A stretch of DNA of 12,063 nt from Planctomycetaceae bacterium (GTDB lineage: Bacteria; Planctomycetota; Planctomycetia; Pirellulales; UBA1268), in NCBI GenBank assembly GCA_947453875.1, contig CANGIH010000030.1:1-12063 (forward strand), read 5' to 3'. Both the position numbers and the translations under genes were made by a program. Shown piece after piece: positions 7,895-12,063 of the stretch; the stretch's first letter is position 1, and each line of letters starts with the position of its first letter. The notes under the pieces were generated by a model. The model was given only the letters and a program-made list of their open reading frames with translations. It was not told where the DNA came from and made no database searches.

Positions 7895-10255
7895 TCAGTG
7901 GTTGAACGTGAACTCTTTGGCATTGAGCAGCGCCCAGAGCAGGTCGGAGGCCCCTTCCCCCCGATCGGCCCCCGACAGCGCCGCATCGACCGCCGCCCGC
8001 TCCGCCGGTTGTGGCAGCCGGCTCACCGTGGCGAGAAACAGGCCCTCGACGAGCGGATCAGCCGGGCCGTCTGCGGTCGCCGTGAGAAGCCGTGCCAGGG
8101 TGCCGTCGTCGCGACGGATCTTCCCGAGGATCGTGTCGCTGTTCTGGAGATGGAGGAGTTGCGGGAGGGTGACGTCGCCCGAGCGTTCGCAGGCACAGGC
8201 CGTCACCCGGTCAGAGCGGCCGAACGTGGTAAGGAAGTAGGAATCGGCCTGCGGCCCCGGCAGCTGGATCGCCCGCGTCCCCTCAGGCGCTCCGGCGAAC
8301 GCATCGGGAACGGCCGTCGCCTTCGCGATCGCGTCAGCGAGAACTTCGGCGGGGAGACGGCGGGGGTAGTAGTGGGAATAGAAGCGGCGGTCGTTGGCGC
8401 TTTCCGCGGTGGTGTCGGAGGCGAACTGGTAGGTGCGCGAGTTGACCATCAGCCTCATGACATGACGGAGATCATGACCGGAGCGGACAAACTCCCCGGC
8501 GAGCGCCCCAAGGAGCGGCGCGTTGCTCGGGGGGTTTGTCGCCCGGAGATCGTCGACCGGCTCGACGAGTCCGACGGCGAAGAAATGCTTCCAGAGCCTG
8601 TTGACGATCGCCGCCGCGAAGGTGGGATTGTCGGGGGACACGATCCATTCGGCGAGAGAATCGCGCGGGTCGGCGCCGGGGGCGATCTCCACGGGGCGCC
8701 GATCGAGCCCCTGCGGCGGCAGCTGCCTTCCTGTCCGTGGCTGCGCGGCGGTCACCGCCGCGCTCCTGGCCTTCTCGATCTCTCCGGCAAGTTGCTCGAT
8801 CTGCTTCCGCTTCGCCTCGACCTGCGCCGGATCAGCCGGCTGCCCCCCGTCACCGGTCGGTGCCACGAGCTTTTCGAGCTCCTGTTCCGCGCCAGCCTTC
8901 TGCCGCTCGAGCTCGCGCTGCTGCCGCGATCCGACGAGGAGGAGCGTCGCCCCTTCGGCCGGCGGCCGGCGATCGAGGGCCACACGGGAGAAGAAGGCGG
9001 TGAAGTGGTAGTAGTCGTCCTGGGTGTATTTCTCGAGCGGATGGTTGTGGCAGCGGGCACAGCCGATCCGCACCCCGAGAAACGCCTGGGCCGCGGAGTC
9101 GGCCGCCTCCGATTCGACCGCAGGCTTCTCGCCGACCGTGACGATCCACCACCCCACCGCAGGCGTCGCATCGCGCGCCGTGAGCACGTCGCGCACCAGA
9201 TCGTTCCATGGACGGTTGGCCGCCACCTGACCGCGGAGCCAGGCGTGGAACGACCGCACCCCCTTCACCCCACGGACATCGTGATCCCGCTCCTTCCGGT
9301 TCTGGAGGAGATCGGAGAGTTGCAGCGTCCAGAAGTCGGTGAACTCCGGTCGTTCAAACAGCCTTTCCACCAAGTGCGCCCGCTTGTCGGCGGAGGTGTC
9401 GGCGAGAAAGGCCCGCACTTCCTCTGGATCAGGGAGCGTGCCGACGAGGTCGAGCATCAGGCGGCGTTGGTAGGTGGCGTCGTCGCAATCATCCGCCGTG
9501 GGGATGTGGAGGGCCCGCAGCTTTTCCATCACATGGTCGTCGATGACGTTGTGCCGCGTGGCAAATCGCTCCGCCGCCACCTCCTGCGGAAACGGGCTCG
9601 AGATCACGACGGTGTCGACGAGGCCGGCATAGGAGACGACGACCGCCACCTCCCCATGCTGCTCCCCGCGCACGATGCCGTCGGGGGAGACCGTGGCGTA
9701 GGCTGCGTCGTTGGAATGAAAACGGGCAAGCGCCGTCACCTCCTTCTCGGTGCCGTCGCTCCAGGTCGCCGTGACCGCCAAGGGGCGGACCTCGCCGGGG
9801 GCGAGCACGATCTCCTTCGGCGTCACCCGGACGGCCACGACTCTCCGCTCCTCGGCCAGCGGCCCTGGTGCGCCGGAGGAGATCCAAGCGGACAGCGTCC
9901 GCGCCGCGGTGCTGTCGCGCGCAAACAGCCTTCCCCCCCCATGCGGCAATCCGCCGGTGGCCTTGAGGAGGAGAAGGCTCTCGGCCGGATCGAGCCCCCC
10001 GATCCGCCGGCCGTATTCCTCGGTGACGACAGCCGCATGATCGGCGTCCGGGGCGTAGCCACGCAGCGAGAGCCGAAAGCCGTTCTGTCCGGCGAGCTTG
10101 CCGTGGCAGCCGCCGGAGTTGCAGCCGTAGCGCGTCAGCACCGGCTCGACGTCGTTGACGAAGCTCGGGGGCTCGGCCGCGGATGTGCCGCGCGGCCCGA
10201 CGCAGCACGCTGTCGCCACAAGAAGAACGATCGCCGCCCGGTGGAGCTTTTCCAT
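7895..10255 (-). CDS. Exported PSCyt2 (DUF1549) - PSD1 (DUF1553) protein with two haem-type motifs
   Basis: 786 residues, complete. An N-terminal signal (about residues 6-26, ending TSAA) directs export. Domain order: an N-terminal segment with YGCNSGGCHG (Cys45, Cys50, His51, a CX4CH spacing; DNA 10103-10123), followed by GQNGFRLSLRGY; a Big_2-like beta domain about 140-220 (VRVTPKEIVLAPGE, TWSDGTEKEVTALARFHSND); PSCyt2 (PF07583) about 235-430, ending in GCARCHNHPLEKYTQDDYY with canonical CXXCH (Cys399, Cys402, His403; DNA 9047-9061); a charged, probably coiled-coil insert about 443-500; and PSD1 (PF07587) about 530-786, with NRLWKHFFAVGLVEPVDD, RLMVNSRTYQ, CACERSGDVTLPQLLHLQNS and an end in AKEFTFNH. 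It probably acts as a periplasmic or surface cytochrome-containing protein paired with the flanking DUF1501 proteins. The ATG follows directly on the TAG of the upstream gene, so it probably relies on translational re-initiation. Function is unknown. Confidence 0.95.
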   Translation of the reverse strand: MEKLHRAAIVLLVATACCVGPRGTSAAEPPSFVNDVEPVLTRYGCNSGGCHGKLAGQNGFRLSLRGYAPDADHAAVVTEEYGRRIGGLDPAESLLLLKATGGLPHGGGRLFARDSTAARTLSAWISSGAPGPLAEERRVVAVRVTPKEIVLAPGEVRPLAVTATWSDGTEKEVTALARFHSNDAAYATVSPDGIVRGEQHGEVAVVVSYAGLVDTVVISSPFPQEVAAERFATRHNVIDDHVMEKLRALHIPTADDCDDATYQRRLMLDLVGTLPDPEEVRAFLADTSADKRAHLVERLFERPEFTDFWTLQLSDLLQNRKERDHDVRGVKGVRSFHAWLRGQVAANRPWNDLVRDVLTARDATPAVGWWIVTVGEKPAVESEAADSAAQAFLGVRIGCARCHNHPLEKYTQDDYYHFTAFFSRVALDRRPPAEGATLLLVGSRQQRELERQKAGAEQELEKLVAPTGDGGQPADPAQVEAKRKQIEQLAGEIEKARSAAVTAAQPRTGRQLPPQGLDRRPVEIAPGADPRDSLAEWIVSPDNPTFAAAIVNRLWKHFFAVGLVEPVDDLRATNPPSNAPLLGALAGEFVRSGHDLRHVMRLMVNSRTYQFASDTTAESANDRRFYSHYYPRRLPAEVLADAIAKATAVPDAFAGAPEGTRAIQLPGPQADSYFLTTFGRSDRVTACACERSGDVTLPQLLHLQNSDTILGKIRRDDGTLARLLTATADGPADPLVEGLFLATVSRLPQPAERAAVDAALSGADRGEGASDLLWALLNAKEFTFNH

Positions 10256-11677
10256 CTAAGCCATCACCCCGTGGTGGACGTGGCCCGCCACGTCGGTGAG
10301 CCGGAAGTCACGGCCGGCGTGCCGGTAGGTGAGCTTGAGGTGGTCGATCCCCAAAAGCCAGAGCATCGTGGCGTGGACATCGTGGATGTGCATCCGGTTC
10401 TCGACGGCGTAGTAGCCATACTCGTCGGTGGCACCGTAGCGCTGCCCCCCCTTCACACCGCCGCCGGCCATCCACATCGTGTAGCCGTCGGGGTTGTGGT
10501 CGCGGCCATCCTTCCCCTGCGCGACAGGCGTCCTTCCGAACTCCCCCCCCCAGACGACGAGCGTGTCGTCGAGAAGACCGCGGCGCTTGAGATCGGCAAG
10601 CAATCCGGCGATCGGCTTGTCGACCTCCGAAGCTTTTTCGGTGTGGCCGGCGAGAAGATCGCCATGCTGGTCCCACTGCACTTTTCCGTCGCTGTGGGTC
10701 ACCTGCACGAACCGCACCCCCGCCTCGGCGAAGCGCCGCGCCATCAGGCACTGCCGGCCGAAATTCTCCGTCCGTGCTTCGTCGATCCCATAGAGCGCGA
10801 GCGTCTCCGGCGTCTCCTGGGAAAGATCCTGGAGCCCCGGCATCTCCGCCTGCATCCGGAAGGCAAGCTCGAACGACTTGAGCCGGGCGTCGAGTTGCCC
10901 ATCGGCCGGAAGGCCTGCCGCCCCGTCGAGCGACGACAAAAGATCGAGTTGCCGGCGCTGCACCGCCGTGCTCCAGCGTGGATTCCCCATGTACTTCACG
11001 CGTGCTTCGGTCGCCGGCCGGCTCGCGACCCCGAGCGGCACCCCCTGATACTCCGCCGGGAGAAAGGCGGAGTTCCAGTTGTTGAGGCCCCCGTGGGCAA
11101 GCGTCGGGCAGATCGTGAGGAAGCCGGGGAGGTTGTTGTTGTCGGTGCCGAGTCCGTAATTGACCCAGGCGCCCATCCCCGGCCGAACGAATGTGTCGCT
11201 GCCGGTGTGGAGCTTGAGGACGGCGCCGCCGTGGGCCGAGTTGGTGCCGTGGCACGAATTCAGAAAGCAGATGTCGTCGACATGCCGGGCGACATGGGGG
11301 AAGAGCTCGCTGACATGAATCCCGCTCTGCCCATACTGGCGAAACTTCCACGGCGATCCGAGGAGATTGCCGGTGGGGGCGAACTGCACCCGCGGCTTCT
11401 CGAACGGGAGTTCCTTGCCGTCGTCGGCCTGGAGCTTCGGCTTGTAGTCGAACGTGTCGACCTGCGACGGCCCCCCCTTCATGAACATGAAGATCACCCG
11501 CTTGGCCCGCGCCGCAACCCGGTAAGCGGCGTCGGCAGGAGCGAGGGCCCCGGCCGATTCGCCGGCGAGGAGCGCCTGCGCGGCAAGCCAACCAAACCCG
11601 GCGCCACCAGCGCGGAGCATCCCCCGACGGCTCATCGCCGGGCAGCCGTCGCGGGAGCGGGTGTCGATGGGGAACAT
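10256..11677 (-). CDS. DUF1501 protein, Tat-exported, alkaline-phosphatase-like fold (copy 3)
   Basis: 473 residues, start ATG 11677. The frame is open further upstream to 12052, but that part overlaps the PSD1 gene in another frame and has no family similarity, whereas ATG 11677 has a ribosome-binding site and a Tat signal (MSRRGMLRAGG, RR at 17-18). Motifs: KGGPSQVDTFDYKPK (67-81), YGQSGIHVSELFPH (115-128), WVNYGLGTDNNNLPGF (171-186), QWDQHGD (334-340), GGEFGRTP (377-384), GRDHN (391-395), MHIHDVHATML (429-439), HAGRDFRLTDVAGHV (453-467). It aligns end to end with DUF1501 copy 1 of this window, including the C-terminal His-rich block, so the two are the same subtype. A run of nine G on the coding strand sits in the GGEFGRTP codons. 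The TAG stop is followed at once, in the same frame, by the ATG of the PSCyt2-PSD1 gene. Export by Tat is well supported; the enzymatic role is not. Confidence 0.95.
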   Translation of the reverse strand: MFPIDTRSRDGCPAMSRRGMLRAGGAGFGWLAAQALLAGESAGALAPADAAYRVAARAKRVIFMFMKGGPSQVDTFDYKPKLQADDGKELPFEKPRVQFAPTGNLLGSPWKFRQYGQSGIHVSELFPHVARHVDDICFLNSCHGTNSAHGGAVLKLHTGSDTFVRPGMGAWVNYGLGTDNNNLPGFLTICPTLAHGGLNNWNSAFLPAEYQGVPLGVASRPATEARVKYMGNPRWSTAVQRRQLDLLSSLDGAAGLPADGQLDARLKSFELAFRMQAEMPGLQDLSQETPETLALYGIDEARTENFGRQCLMARRFAEAGVRFVQVTHSDGKVQWDQHGDLLAGHTEKASEVDKPIAGLLADLKRRGLLDDTLVVWGGEFGRTPVAQGKDGRDHNPDGYTMWMAGGGVKGGQRYGATDEYGYYAVENRMHIHDVHATMLWLLGIDHLKLTYRHAGRDFRLTDVAGHVHHGVMA

Positions 11678-11688
11678 CGTCGTCGGGA

Positions 11689-11695
11689 TCCTTTT
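11689..11695 (-). promoter_or_regulatory. Shine-Dalgarno of DUF1501 copy 3
   Basis: AAAAGGA lies 11 bases before the ATG at 11677, within the 34 bp gap behind the PSD1 stop. It supports that start over the longer open frame. The spacing is slightly long. Confidence 0.55.
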
Positions 11696-11711
11696 GGCGC
11701 CGATGGGGGAC

Positions 11712-12062
11712 TCAGCGCACGAACAAAAACTCATTGCCGGCCAGGAGCGCCTGAGCGACCGCCGTCCAGGCCCGCACCATCCGCTCCCCCTCCGCCACTC
11801 CATCGGCCGCAAGCGCCCTCTCGAGGTCGCGCACTGCCTCGGTGACGAGCCGCGCCTCCGACTCCGTCGGCATCCTGCCGCACACACGGCGATAGAGGAT
11901 CGTGGGGCGCAGGGTGGCATCGGCCGGCGCCGCGGCCAAGATCCCCTTGGCGAGCGCCTCGGCACAGCCGAGCTCGAACTCGCTGTTGAGGAGATAAAGC
12001 GCCTGCGAGGCGACCGTCGACGTCCCCCGGTTGCCGTTGGGGACCGCGCCATCGGTGCAGTC
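11712..12062 (-). CDS. PSD1 (DUF1553) domain protein, C-terminal part, 5' end outside window
   Basis: The frame is open from the right window edge to TGA at 11714-11712, giving 116 codons. Only the last part of PSD1 is present: CTDGAVPNGNRGTSTVASQA, then LYLLNSEF, then ILYRRVCGRMPTESEARLV, and an end in ALLAGNEFLFVR. These correspond to the Gln/Asn-rich helix, the RR-x-x-x-R-xPT-xxE segment and the terminal NxFxF tail shared by PSD1 proteins. The N-terminal signal peptide and the probable cytochrome domains lie beyond the window. It is the first visible gene of the minus-strand run and is followed after 34 bp by a DUF1501 gene, repeating the pairing seen elsewhere in this window. Its role is unknown. 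Confidence 0.9.
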   Translation of the reverse strand, partial: DCTDGAVPNGNRGTSTVASQALYLLNSEFELGCAEALAKGILAAAPADATLRPTILYRRVCGRMPTESEARLVTEAVRDLERALAADGVAEGERMVRAWTAVAQALLAGNEFLFVR

Positions 12063-12063
12063 G

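Noticed and set aside
5627..7905. Plus-strand open frames of 357 and 502 codons opposite the WD40/cytochrome and DUF1501 copy 2 genes.
   Set aside because: Both are antisense to strongly supported genes, overlap each other, and show no motif.
10196..10255. A possible lipoprotein signal in the PSCyt2-PSD1 protein (Cys17-Cys18 after VATA).
   Set aside because: The lipobox is poor, with Ala at -3, and a normal signal peptidase I site (TSAA) follows, so I do not call a lipoprotein.
7340..11845. A plus-strand open frame of 1,501 codons antisense to the minus-strand operon.
   Set aside because: It is a GC-rich shadow. From 7895 to 11677 its codons are exact reverse complements of the codons of two real genes, so its lack of stops only reflects absence of TTA, CTA and TCA codons there. 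Its translation is Arg/Gly/Val-rich without any family motif, while the minus strand has clear conserved domains.
1..12063. tRNA, rRNA, riboswitch, CRISPR array, insertion sequence or attachment site.
   Set aside because: The non-coding gaps are 34 bp or less, and I saw no repeat array, transposase or terminal inverted repeat. Very short or diverged repeats could be missed by eye.

Overview
The window looks like chromosomal DNA from a Planctomycetota bacterium, probably Pirellulales-like, although only the phylum is well supported. The support is gene content: six of the nine genes carry domain families that are hugely expanded in this phylum (PSCyt1, PSCyt2/DUF1549, PSD1/DUF1553 and DUF1501). 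The DNA is very GC-rich and almost wholly coding. The gaps between genes total about 160 bp and no single gap exceeds 34 bp. I see no RNA gene, mobile element or CRISPR array.

Left half, plus strand (1-4407): an operon-like run of four genes. It begins with the C-terminal part of a PSD1 protein cut by the window edge. Next come a Tat-exported DUF1501 protein, a cytoplasmic-looking M20 zinc amidohydrolase (ArgE/DapE/ACY1 type), and a Tat-exported TIM-barrel amidohydrolase (Amidohydro_2/COG3618-like). Gaps are 8, 21 and 33 bp.

Right half, minus strand (12062 down to 4433): a second operon-like run of five genes, read right to left. It holds the C-terminal part of another PSD1 protein, a Tat-exported DUF1501 protein, a complete exported PSCyt2-PSD1 protein with two haem-type Cys/His motifs and a Big_2-like domain, a second and divergent Tat-exported DUF1501 protein, and an exported protein with a PPC-like domain, a PSCyt1 cytochrome domain and a WD40 propeller. 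Gaps are 34, 0, 34 and 5 bp. The two runs converge with 25 bp between their stop codons. Both promoters must lie outside the window.

How they may work together (inference): PSD1/PSCyt2 and DUF1501 genes occur as adjacent pairs three times here, which suggests that each pair acts together outside the cytoplasmic membrane. The cytochrome domains suggest redox chemistry or electron transfer. The DUF1501 proteins resemble the alkaline-phosphatase/sulfatase fold. The M20 enzyme and the exported amidohydrolase add two hydrolases in different compartments, as expected if the left operon handles an extracellular amide, ester or lactone substrate. No substrate can be read from the sequence. The most unusual details are an in-frame TAG-ATG junction between a DUF1501 gene and a PSCyt2 gene, a CX4CH haem-like motif, and the PPC-cytochrome-WD40 architecture.
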